From NCBI RefSeq assembly GCF_008120935.1, contig NZ_RDBO01000020.1:703966-742359 (forward strand): a stretch of DNA of 38,394 bases, given 5' to 3'. The translations under genes were made by a program, and so were the position numbers. This document shows positions 1-7,935 of the stretch, piece after piece. This stretch comes from Streptomyces sp. sk2.1. GTDB taxonomy: Bacteria; Actinomycetota; Actinomycetes; Streptomycetales; Streptomycetaceae. The first letter of the stretch is position 1, and every line of letters begins with the position of its first letter. Below the pieces are notes generated by a model that was given only the letters and a program-made list of their open reading frames with translations, was not told the DNA's origin and did no database searches.

Positions 1-978
1 AATTTCGCCGGGTGGGCGGGGGCCAACCGGTCGGGTCCGTATCAGGACCGGGATTTCGAGCCGACGGTGACGTCGTACGACTACGACGCGCCGATCGACG
101 AGTACGGGCGTCCCACGGAGAAGTTCTGGCGGTTTCGCGAGGTGCTCGCCGAGTACGCGCAGGGTCCGGTTCCGGAGCTTCCGCCGGTGCCGGTCGGGCC
201 GGCTTCGCCGGTGCGGGCGGAGCTGACGGGGCGGGCGTCGCTGGACGCGGTGCTGGAGGTGCTGGGCGACGAGGAGTCGGCGCCCTCGGGTGTTCCGCCG
301 ACCTTCGAGGAGCTGGGGGTCGACCGGGGTCTGGTGCGTTACCGGGTGGGTGTGCCGGGGCCGCGCAGGCCGTACGCCCTCGGTGTGTCGGGACTCCGGG
401 ACCGGGCCGTGGTGTACGTGGACGGGGTCCGGGCGGGTGTGCTGAGCGAGGGGAACGAGACGCTGGACGAGCCGGTGGCCGGTCCCGCGGAGGTCGAGCT
501 GTGGGTGGAGTCGCTGGGCCGGGTCAATTACGGGCCGCGGCTGGGTGAGTCCAAGGGGATCACCGGCGGGGTGCTGCACGAGCGGCAGTATCTGCACGGG
601 GTGCGGGCCCGTGCGCTGCGGCTGGCGGCGTTCGAGGAGCCGGACGCGGTGGCCGGGGTCCCCTTCGGGGACGTCGGGGAGGCCGGGGCGACCGGGTTGT
701 TCCGGGGGACGTTCGAGTTCACCGGGGTGTCCGGAGTGGGGCACGCGGGGCTCGAACTGCCGGGCTGGACACGTGGGTTCGTGTGGGTGAACGGCTTCGG
801 TCTGGGGCGCTACTGGTCGGTGGGCCCGCAGCGGACGCTGTACGTGCCGGGGCCGGTGCTGCGGGAGGGCGTCAACGAGGTGTGGGTGCTGGAGCTGGAG
901 GGCTCGGGCGCGCCGTGCGTGGAGCTGGGGTCGGGGGTGCCCGTCCGGACGGACACCCCCGGGGGTGTTCAGGTGTGA
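1..978 (+). CDS. beta-galactosidase, GH35 family, C-terminal part (5' end outside window)
   Basis: The open frame runs in from the window edge and ends at a TGA at 976-978, so only about 325 C-terminal residues are seen. The text FAGWAGANRSGPYQ followed by TVTSYDYDAPIDEYGRPTEKF is typical of the end of the catalytic barrel of family 35 beta-galactosidases. It is followed by beta-rich galactose-binding-like domains with the pattern LELPGWTRGFVWVNGFGLGRYW and a closing VNEVWVLELEG strand. The family hydrolyses terminal beta-galactosides. The catalytic glutamates should lie upstream of the window, so activity cannot be judged here. An internal ATG or GTG near 67 would be a false start because the homology continues upstream of it. 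Family assignment is firm from the motif pattern; substrate is not determined. Confidence 0.9.
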   Translation, partial: NFAGWAGANRSGPYQDRDFEPTVTSYDYDAPIDEYGRPTEKFWRFREVLAEYAQGPVPELPPVPVGPASPVRAELTGRASLDAVLEVLGDEESAPSGVPPTFEELGVDRGLVRYRVGVPGPRRPYALGVSGLRDRAVVYVDGVRAGVLSEGNETLDEPVAGPAEVELWVESLGRVNYGPRLGESKGITGGVLHERQYLHGVRARALRLAAFEEPDAVAGVPFGDVGEAGATGLFRGTFEFTGVSGVGHAGLELPGWTRGFVWVNGFGLGRYWSVGPQRTLYVPGPVLREGVNEVWVLELEGSGAPCVELGSGVPVRTDTPGGVQV

Positions 979-1001
979 CGTGTGCACCGGTGCTGCGGCT
1001 G

Positions 1002-1034
1002 CCGGGGCCGGTGGGACTCGGGTACCGGCCCCGG
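1002..1034 (+). terminator. hairpin terminator after the beta-galactosidase gene
   Basis: CCGGGGCCGGT at 1002-1012 pairs perfectly with ACCGGCCCCGG at 1024-1034 around an 11-nt loop, 24 nt after the stop codon. There is no U-tract, as is common in Streptomyces. The rest of 979-1167 contains GC-rich imperfect repeats but no gene I can support. Confidence 0.5.
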
Positions 1035-1167
1035 GGTGGCCGGGTCCGGGCCGGAGCACGGCCGCTCGGGTCCTGGCATGGCCGTGGTCCGGGTGCCGGA
1101 CACCGGCCGGCAGCCGCCCGGCCCCGGTCGGCTCACGGCCGCCGGTGCCGGGGTCGGGCCGCCGGGG

Positions 1168-2125
<958 letters not shown>

Positions 2126-2249
2126 ATTCCCGGCCGGGGCTGTCCGCATGATCGCCCGCGGGGCGGCGGCGACGCCCCGCGGAGCGGACTTTCGGCGCTC
2201 CCGGGTCGTTACAGTGAGGGCCGGGGGCCGCGCGGACGGGGGTGGGGAC

Positions 2250-3167
2250 GTGACGGACGGAGACGGGAACGGCGGCCGGGGCGGCGGCCCGGTGGTCCAC
2301 GGCTTCCCGCACCTCGAAACCGTCCGGTCCGCGATCACCGCGCTGTACCGGCGGCTCTCGTACGACGGCGTCCACGCCTACGCCACCAGCCTCGTCCCGG
2401 CCGACGCGGCCTTCGACGACCGGGACGACCTGCATCTCGGCGCCCAGCGGGTGGCGCGGGCCGTGGTCCAGCACCTGCGGCTGCCGGACGCCCGCATGAT
2501 CGTGGCCTTCCGGACGATGGAGCACGCCGCGGCCGTCGAACTCACGGCGGGGCCCGAGTACTTCGTCGAGCTGAACGACCGCTTCCGCACCCACCGCAGG
2601 GACATCGGCGCCGCGCTCGCGCACGAGGCCACGCACGTGCTGCTGCACCGCCTGGGCCTGGAGTTCCCCGGCACGCGCGACAACGAGATCCTCACCGACA
2701 CCGTGACGACGTACCTGGGCGCGGGCTGGCTGCTGCTCGACGCCTTCCGCGAGGACGGGGTCTCCAGCCAGAAGCTCGGCTACCTCACGCCGGAGGAGTT
2801 CGGGTACGTCCTCGCCAAGCGGGCGCTCGCCCTCGACGAGGACCCGTCCCCGTGGTTCACCAGCCCGCAGGCCTACACCGCCTACGGGAAGGGGTACGCG
2901 CGGGCGCTCCAGGACCTCCGGCAACCGCCCCTCGCGGCGGCCGGGTGGGCGGCCCGCCGCCGCTACGCCAAGGACCGGCGGCACGCCCGCGGCCACCCGG
3001 ACACGGCCCCGGCCCCCGATGTCCCGTACGCCTTCGGCAGTGGTCCGCAGGGGCTCCGGGTCTCCTTCGCCTGCCCCGTCTGCCACCAGCGCATCCGGGT
3101 GCCGGTGCGCGGCCGGGTGCGGGTCCGCTGCGGCCTGTGCCATACAGTCCTGGACTGCGACACCTGA
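2250..3167 (+). CDS. putative zinc metalloprotease-like protein with C-terminal zinc ribbon
   Basis: A protein of about 305 residues that I do not recognise as a named family. The core has ALAHEATHVLLH near residues 122-133, an HExxH-type site of the form HEATH, and a downstream acidic residue in DNEILTDTVTTYLGAG that could be the third zinc ligand, as in gluzincin-like folds. The C-terminus has CPVC and CGLC about 16 residues apart, a zinc-ribbon pattern often used for nucleic-acid or protein contact. There is no signal peptide, so it is probably cytoplasmic. A GTG at 2250 preceded by a G-rich GGGGGTGGGG site is the chosen start; an ATG at 2148 has no convincing ribosome site. It sits 29 nt before the HEAT-repeat gene on the same strand, so co-transcription is likely. 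Peptidase activity is inferred from the motif only. Confidence 0.75.
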   Translation: MTDGDGNGGRGGGPVVHGFPHLETVRSAITALYRRLSYDGVHAYATSLVPADAAFDDRDDLHLGAQRVARAVVQHLRLPDARMIVAFRTMEHAAAVELTAGPEYFVELNDRFRTHRRDIGAALAHEATHVLLHRLGLEFPGTRDNEILTDTVTTYLGAGWLLLDAFREDGVSSQKLGYLTPEEFGYVLAKRALALDEDPSPWFTSPQAYTAYGKGYARALQDLRQPPLAAAGWAARRRYAKDRRHARGHPDTAPAPDVPYAFGSGPQGLRVSFACPVCHQRIRVPVRGRVRVRCGLCHTVLDCDT

Positions 3168-3196
3168 ACCGAACGAGAGGCCCGGGGGGGCGCGGC

Positions 3197-4444
3197 ATGC
3201 AGATGTCGGATGCCGGACGGTCGTGGCTGCTGGATCGCGTGGTCGGCGTGGTCCTCGCGTGGGACGAGTCCCCCGCCCGGGCCGCCCGCCGGCTGGACGC
3301 CCTGCTGCGCGGGGCGACGCCGCACGAGGTGATGCGGCTGGAATCCGACTACCGGGGCCGGCGCCACAGCCTCGGAGTCCTCTGCCCCGACGTCCTGGAC
3401 GACGACGGCATCACGGATGACGACGGCGTCACGGATGCCCCCGGGAAAGCGGACGCCCCCGCGGAAGCGGCCGACGGGGAGGAAGCGGGCGGCGGCACCG
3501 TGCCCGGCCGGTACGGTCCGGCCGTGGCGGCCCTGATGTCGTTCGACCGGTCCGGGCACATCCGGGAGACCGGCGTCGCCCGGCTCGCCGGGACCGGGGA
3601 CCCCTTCGCGCTCCCCTTCCTCCTGCTGCGGCTGAACGACCCGGTCGAGCAGGTGCGGGACCTCGCCCGGGACGCGGTCACCACCCGCCTGGACCCCGGC
3701 CACGTGGACCTCCTGGTCCAGCTCCTGCCGCTCCTCGACGGGCTGCGCGGCCGGCGCCGGGCGGGGCGCCTGCTGACCTCGGTGGAGGACCTGCTCCACC
3801 GGCACGGCACGGTGGCGCTGTGGCGCGGGGCGCGATCGGACGATCCCCCGGTGCGTGCGAGCTGCCTGCGCCGACTGGCCCGGACCGAACCGGTCGCGGC
3901 CGTCGGGACGGCCTTCTCGTCCCGGGAGCCCTCGTTGTGGCAGTGGGGCGCCCGCGTCGCCACCTCCGCGCGCCTGGCACCGGCCGAACAGGACGCGCTG
4001 CTCCCGCATCTGGAGGCCAGCAGCAACCCCCGCATCCGGCTGCGGGCGCTGCGGGCCCGGGCCCGGCAGCCGCACGGCGAGGTCCATCTGCGCCGGGCCA
4101 TGCTCGACCCGGACGCCAGGGTCCGCTACCACGCCCGCGCCACTCTGTACGCCCGCGGGCACACGGATCTCGCGCCCCGGGTGTACCGCGACGCCCTGGC
4201 ACCGGCCCACGTGCCGGACGCGATCGCCGTGGGCGCGCTCGGCGGCCTGTCCGACCTGGGCGGCGCGTGCGACGTGCCGCGGATACTCGACTTCACGGCC
4301 CATCCCGGGGCCCGCGTACGCGCCGAGGCCTGGCGCGCCCTGAACATCCTGGCCCCGTCGGAAGTGGCCGCCAGGATCGACCGGTTGGCCGCCGACCCCA
4401 GTGGAAAGGTGCGGCGCCACCTCCCGCGGCGGCCCCCCGAGTAG
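3197..4444 (+). CDS. HEAT-repeat protein of unknown function
   Basis: A protein of about 415 residues made largely of alpha-helical repeats. Lines such as PFALPFLLLRLNDPVEQVRDLARDAV, DDPPVRASCLRRLARTEP, SNPRIRLRALRARARQ, LDPDARVRYHARATLYARG and HPGARVRAEAWRALNILAP each show the HEAT pattern of paired helices with a D-x-x-V-R turn. An acidic low-complexity linker with a near-duplicated DDDGITDDDGVTD separates an N-terminal helical segment from the repeat array. Such scaffolds usually mediate protein-protein contact; no catalytic motif is visible. The start at ATG 3197 follows a G-rich site; ATG 3203 is an alternative. The gene follows the metalloprotease-like gene by 29 nt and ends 23 nt from a convergent gene. 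The pair may act together, but this is inferred from proximity only. Confidence 0.8.
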   Translation: MQMSDAGRSWLLDRVVGVVLAWDESPARAARRLDALLRGATPHEVMRLESDYRGRRHSLGVLCPDVLDDDGITDDDGVTDAPGKADAPAEAADGEEAGGGTVPGRYGPAVAALMSFDRSGHIRETGVARLAGTGDPFALPFLLLRLNDPVEQVRDLARDAVTTRLDPGHVDLLVQLLPLLDGLRGRRRAGRLLTSVEDLLHRHGTVALWRGARSDDPPVRASCLRRLARTEPVAAVGTAFSSREPSLWQWGARVATSARLAPAEQDALLPHLEASSNPRIRLRALRARARQPHGEVHLRRAMLDPDARVRYHARATLYARGHTDLAPRVYRDALAPAHVPDAIAVGALGGLSDLGGACDVPRILDFTAHPGARVRAEAWRALNILAPSEVAARIDRLAADPSGKVRRHLPRRPPE

Positions 4445-4446
4445 GC

Positions 4447-4461
4447 CCTCCGCCGCGGAGG
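4447..4461. terminator. short hairpin between convergent genes
   Basis: CCTCCGC (4447-4453) can pair with GCGGAGG (4455-4461) just after the HEAT gene stop; the real loop would be wider than the single spare base. Weak candidate. Confidence 0.3.
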
Positions 4462-4467
4462 CGCGGG

Positions 4468-5760
4468 TCAGTCCGGGAAGGTGCGGGAGGGATCGTCGGC
4501 CGCAGTCCGCGAAGGACGCGAAGAACGCGAAGGGCGGGGCGGCGGGGGTCCGGCGATGGGGCAGTGGGTACCGCTGTAGATCGTCGGCATGCACTTGTTG
4601 CAGTGGATGCACAGGGAGCGCGTCCGCGGCCGCTCCCGCATCCGGTTCACCAGGTCCGGTTCGCGCAGGAGCGCGCGGGCCATGGCCACGTACTCGAAGC
4701 CCTCCGCCATGGCCTGTTCGACGGTCTCCCGGCGGGTGATGCCGCCGAGCAGGATCAGCGGGAGGCTCAGCTCGGCCCTGAACTGGCGGGCCGAGGGCAG
4801 CAGGAACGCCTCCTCGTACGGGTAGGAGCGCAGGAATCTGCCACCGGCCAGGCGGATGCCCAGCCGTGCGGGCCGGGGGAAGACCGCGGCGAACTCGGTG
4901 AGCGGGGCGTCGCCGCGGAACAGGTACATCGGGTTGAACAGGGAGCTCCCGGCGGTCAGTTCGAGGGCGTCGACCGTGCCGTCCTCCTGGAGCCGGCGGG
5001 CGACCCGGAGGCTTTCGTCGAGCCAGAAGCCTCCGGGCACCCCGTCGTCCATGTTGAGCTTGGCGATGATCGCGACGGTGTCGCCGACCTCGTCGCGCAC
5101 GGCGCGGGCGATGCCGAGGGCGACCTTGGCGCGGTTGTCGAGGCTGCCCCCGTAGGCGTCGTCGCGGTGGTTGAGGCGGCGGCTGAGGAACGAGCTGGCC
5201 AGGTAGTTGTGGCCGAAGTGCAGTTCGACCGCGTCGAATCCGGACTCGACGGCCAGCCGGGCGGCCGTGGCGTGGGCGCGGACGACCCGGGCGATGTCCT
5301 CGGCGGTCGCCGCCCGTGTCATCCGCATGCCGAGCGGGCTGAGGAACCGTCCGGGGGCGAGCGCCGGGAGCCGGTTGGACCGCGCGTCGGCGACCGGGCC
5401 CGCGTGGCCGAGCTGGGCGCTGATCGCGGCGCCCTCGCGGTGCACGGCGTCGGTGAGCCGGCGCAGCCCCGGCACCGCTTCGGGGCGCATCCAGATCTGC
5501 CGGCGCTCGGTGCGGCCCTCGGGGGCGACGGCGCAGTACGCGACGGTGGTCATGCCCACTCCGCCGGCGGCGGGGCGGCGGTGGTACGCGATCAGTTCGT
5601 CGGTGACCAGGCCGTCGGGCGTCACGCCCTCGAAGGTGGCGGACCTGATGAAGCGGTTGCGCAGGGTGAGGGGGCCCAACCGGCTCCCGGCGCTCGCCCC
5701 CGGACGGTTCCTCAGCCCGCTCGGCATGCGGATGACACGGGCGGCGACCGCCGAGGACAT
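4468..5760 (-). CDS. NADH:flavin oxidoreductase, Old Yellow Enzyme family, with rearranged 5' end
   Basis: The TIM-barrel FMN reductase body is clear: LGPLTLRNRFIRSATFEG, SAQLGHAGP, FDAVELHFGHNYLASSFLSRRLNHRDDAYGGSLDNR, LILLGGITRRETVEQAM and FEYVAMARALLREPDL. A C-terminal cysteine cluster CIHCNKCMPTIYSGTHC may bind an iron-sulfur cluster or zinc. The family reduces activated C=C bonds using NAD(P)H. What is odd is the start. Upstream of LGPLTLRN the normal N-terminal strands are missing, and the sequence 5676-5777 is a perfect inverted copy of the internal segment 5277-5378. Residues MSSAVAARVIRMPSG are therefore an antisense translation of the gene itself. Possible starts are ATG 5760, ATG 5727 or TTG 5679 (with GGGAG four nt upstream); none is convincing. 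It is convergent with the HEAT gene and downstream of the SDR gene. Family certain; whether the present 5' end gives a functional enzyme is not. Confidence 0.8.
   Translation of the reverse strand: MSSAVAARVIRMPSGLRNRPGASAGSRLGPLTLRNRFIRSATFEGVTPDGLVTDELIAYHRRPAAGGVGMTTVAYCAVAPEGRTERRQIWMRPEAVPGLRRLTDAVHREGAAISAQLGHAGPVADARSNRLPALAPGRFLSPLGMRMTRAATAEDIARVVRAHATAARLAVESGFDAVELHFGHNYLASSFLSRRLNHRDDAYGGSLDNRAKVALGIARAVRDEVGDTVAIIAKLNMDDGVPGGFWLDESLRVARRLQEDGTVDALELTAGSSLFNPMYLFRGDAPLTEFAAVFPRPARLGIRLAGGRFLRSYPYEEAFLLPSARQFRAELSLPLILLGGITRRETVEQAMAEGFEYVAMARALLREPDLVNRMRERPRTRSLCIHCNKCMPTIYSGTHCPIAGPPPPRPSRSSRPSRTAADDPSRTFPD
5277..5378. repeat. 102-bp perfect inverted repeat, arm 1 (inside the oxidoreductase gene)
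   Basis: Base-by-base comparison shows that the reverse complement of 5277-5378 is identical to 5676-5777 without a mismatch. This arm lies in coding sequence for NRLPALAPGRFLSPLGMRMT and following residues. Flanking bases diverge immediately: A at 5379 corresponds to G (complement of C5675) on the other side. The loop between the arms is 297 bp, a multiple of three. Confidence 0.97.
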
Positions 5761-5777
5761 CGCCCGGGTCGTCCGCG
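5676..5777. repeat. 102-bp perfect inverted repeat, arm 2 (at the oxidoreductase 5' end)
   Basis: Partner of arm 1. It occupies the place where the native start codon and first strands of the oxidoreductase should be. The lack of any divergence implies a very recent event, gene-conversion maintenance, or an assembly artefact. Confidence 0.97.
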
Positions 5778-5941
5778 TACGGGGGCGGATGGCTGAGGGG
5801 GCATGCCGGTCTCCGATGCGTGTGGGTGACGACGATGAATGTGAACAGCGGTGCGAGACGGGGCCGACGGGCCGGACAGGGGGAACCGGCGGCCGGAGGC
5901 ACGACGGCGCGTACCGCACGTACGACGGACGGACCGCCCCG

Positions 5942-6099
5942 CGCACGACCGCGCGCACGGCGGACGGAACTTCCGACGCACGACCGTGCGTAGGGCGAAC
6001 GGAACTCCTGACGCACGACCGCGCGTACGACGGACAGAACTCCTGGCGCACGACCGCGCGTACGACGGACGGAACTGCCGACGCACGACCGCGCGCGAC
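5942..6099. repeat. 35-bp tandem repeat tract, about 4.5 copies
   Basis: Units begin at 5942, 5977, 6012, 6047 and (partial) 6082. Each begins CGCACGACCGCGCG or a close variant, continues with a TACGACGGACGGAACT-like core and has a CCTGA or CCGA end. A more degenerate copy can be seen around 5900-5940. The units are direct, contiguous and 75-95 percent alike, so this is a minisatellite and not a CRISPR array. It fills most of the gap between the oxidoreductase and SDR genes (5778-6127), which contains nothing else I can support. Confidence 0.85.
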
Positions 6100-6127
6100 G
6101 CGGGAAGGGCCGCCCGGGGCCCGTCCC

Positions 6128-7099
6128 TCAGCCGCCGCCCCGCCCCGCCCCGTACACCGGCCGGGGCGGTTCCGCCTCGGCGAGGAGTTTGCGCACCGCC
6201 TCCCCCGCGTCCGCCGGGGCCCAGCGCGCGCCCCGGTCCGCGGTGGGGCCGGGGCGCCAGCCCTCCATGACCGTGAGCCGGCCGGCCTCCGCCTCGAAGA
6301 CCCGCCCGGTGACCCCGTCGCTCGCGGCCGAGCCGAGCCACACCACCAGCGGGGACACGTTCTCCGGGGCCATCGCGTCGAAGCCGCCGTCCTCGGGGGC
6401 CGCCATCGTCCCGGCGAACGTCCGCTCGGTCATCCGGGTGCGGGCCGCCGGGGCGATGGCGTTGACCTGGATCCCGTACCGGCCCAGTTCCTCGGCGGCG
6501 ACCAGGGTGAGGCCCACGACGCCCGCCTTCGCGGCGGAGTAGTTGCCCTGTCCGACGCTGCCGAGCAGTCCCGCGCCCGAGCTGGTGTTGACCACCCGGG
6601 CGACCGGCGCGCGGCCCGCCTTCGTCTCGGCCCGCCAGTGCTCTGCCGCGTACCGCAGCGGCAGGAAGTGGCCCTTGAGGTGGACCCGCATCACGGCGTC
6701 CCAGTCGTCCTCGGACAGGTTCACCAGCATCCGGTCGCGCAGGAATCCCGCGTTGTTGACCAGAGTGTCCAGCCGTCCGAAGTTCTCCAGCGCGGCCCGG
6801 ACCAGGGACTCGGCCCCCTCGGCCGTGGTGATGTCGCCCCCGTGGGCCACCGCCTCGCCGCCCGCCGCCACGATCTCGTCGGCCACCTCCCGGGCCGGGC
6901 CGGCCGAGCCCCCGTCGCCGCCGGGGCCGACGCCCAGGTCGTTGACCACCACCCGGGCCCCCTCGGCGGCGAAGGCCAGCGCGTGGGCGCGACCGAGCCC
7001 CCGTCCGGCGCCGGTCACGATCACGACGCGCCCCTCGCACAGTCCCCCGGCGCCTTTCCGGTTCCCCGTACCGTCCCGTCCCTCACTGCTCGCGGTCAT
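6128..7099 (-). CDS. short-chain dehydrogenase/reductase, Rv3548c-like, KstR2-regulon type
   Basis: A 323-residue SDR with a Rossmann nucleotide site TGAGRGLGRAHA near residue 30, NNAG in DTLVNNAGFLRDRM, and the catalytic Ser and YxxxK in VNTSSGAGLL and NYSAAKAG. The insert VVVNDLGVGPGGDGGSAGPA after the first strands is the signature of the (3R)-hydroxyacyl-CoA dehydrogenase domain of multifunctional enzyme type 2, so the likely substrate is a 3-hydroxyacyl-CoA. ATG 7099 is favoured because AAGGAG lies seven nt upstream; GTG 7102 is too close. The gene is divergent from echA20 across a KstR2-type operator, the arrangement of Rv3548c/Rv3549c and echA20 in Mycobacterium tuberculosis. Its precise step is not fixed; oxidation of a hydroxyacyl-CoA in HIP degradation is the inference. 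Confidence 0.88.
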   Translation of the reverse strand: MTASSEGRDGTGNRKGAGGLCEGRVVIVTGAGRGLGRAHALAFAAEGARVVVNDLGVGPGGDGGSAGPAREVADEIVAAGGEAVAHGGDITTAEGAESLVRAALENFGRLDTLVNNAGFLRDRMLVNLSEDDWDAVMRVHLKGHFLPLRYAAEHWRAETKAGRAPVARVVNTSSGAGLLGSVGQGNYSAAKAGVVGLTLVAAEELGRYGIQVNAIAPAARTRMTERTFAGTMAAPEDGGFDAMAPENVSPLVVWLGSAASDGVTGRVFEAEAGRLTVMEGWRPGPTADRGARWAPADAGEAVRKLLAEAEPPRPVYGAGRGGG

Positions 7100-7150
7100 C
7101 ACACATCTCCTTGTTGGCGATGCGGTGGCAGGCTGCTACCTTCCACACCT

Positions 7151-7164
7151 AACAAATGTTTGGT
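7151..7164. promoter_or_regulatory. KstR2-type operator, site 1
   Basis: AACAAATGTTTGGT matches 10 of the 12 defined positions of the mycobacterial KstR2 motif AnCAAGnnCTTGnT. The wider string CCTAACAAnTGTTTGGT recurs at site 2 and nowhere else that I can find. It lies 21 nt before the echA20 start and about 51 nt before the SDR start, so binding there should block both divergent promoters. Confidence 0.8.
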
Positions 7165-7185
7165 GGAAAGGTAGCTGATTCGCTC

Positions 7186-7935
7186 ATGGGTGTCTCCACC
7201 ACGAGCCCCGACAGGGGCGTCCGTCTCGTCACGGTCGACCACCCGCCCGTCAACGCCCTTCCCGTGCGGGGCTGGTACGAGCTCGCCGACGCGCTCCGGG
7301 CGGCGGGCCGCGATCCCGGGGTCCGCTGCGTCGTGCTGGCCGCCGCCGGGCGCGGGTTCAACGCGGGCGTCGACATCAAGGAGATCCAGCGCGACACCGG
7401 GCACGGGGCCCTGCTCGGTGCCAACCGGGGCTGCTACGAGGCGTTCGCCGCCGTGTACGAGTGCGAGGTCCCGGTCGTCGCCGCGGTGCACGGCTTCTGC
7501 CTCGGCGGCGGCATCGGCCTGGTCGGCAACGCGGACGCGATCGTGGCGAGCGACGACGCGACGTTCGGCCTGCCCGAGCTGGACCGGGGGGCGCTCGGCG
7601 CGGCGACCCATCTCGCCCGGCTCGTGCCCCAGCACCTGATGCGCGCGCTCTACTACACCTCGCGCACCGCCACCGCCGCCGAGCTGCACGCCCACGGCTC
7701 GGTCTGGAAGGTCGTGCCGCGCGACGGACTCATGGCCGCCGCGCTGGAGCTGGCGGGCGAGATCGCCCGCAAGGACGGCACCTTGATCCGGCTGGCCAAG
7801 GCCGCCATCAACGGCATCGATCCGGTGGACGTGCGCCACAGCTACCGCTTCGAGCAGGGCTTTACCTTCGAGGCCAATCTCGGCGGCGTCGCGGACCGGG
7901 TCCGCGACGCCTTCGGCAGGGAGGAAGGACCATGA
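7186..7935 (+). CDS. echA20: enoyl-CoA hydratase family steroid ring hydrolase EchA20
   Basis: This 249-residue crotonase-fold enzyme is strikingly like M. tuberculosis EchA20 (247 aa). Shared blocks include DHPPVNALP, GRGFNAGVDIKEIQR, ANRGCYEAFAAVYECEVPV, HGFCLGGGIGLVGNAD, ASDDATFGLPELDRGALGAATHL and RFEQGFTFEANLGGVAD. EchA20 hydrolyses ring D of the HIP-derived CoA thioester HIEC-CoA. The oxyanion-hole segments (around GVDIKE and GGGIG) are intact. I chose ATG 7186 because it gives the family length; ATG 7156 lies inside the operator. No good ribosome site precedes 7186, so the transcript may be nearly leaderless. It is the first gene of echA20-ipdA-ipdB-ipdC and overlaps ipdA by ATGA. Confidence 0.93.
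   Translation: MGVSTTSPDRGVRLVTVDHPPVNALPVRGWYELADALRAAGRDPGVRCVVLAAAGRGFNAGVDIKEIQRDTGHGALLGANRGCYEAFAAVYECEVPVVAAVHGFCLGGGIGLVGNADAIVASDDATFGLPELDRGALGAATHLARLVPQHLMRALYYTSRTATAAELHAHGSVWKVVPRDGLMAAALELAGEIARKDGTLIRLAKAAINGIDPVDVRHSYRFEQGFTFEANLGGVADRVRDAFGREEGP

Noticed and set aside
5942..6099. 35-bp repeats considered as a CRISPR array
   Set aside because: The units are contiguous with no spacers and no cas genes are nearby.
7156..7185. Upstream ATG of echA20
   Set aside because: It lies inside the KstR2 operator with no ribosome site, and the protein would be longer than the family.
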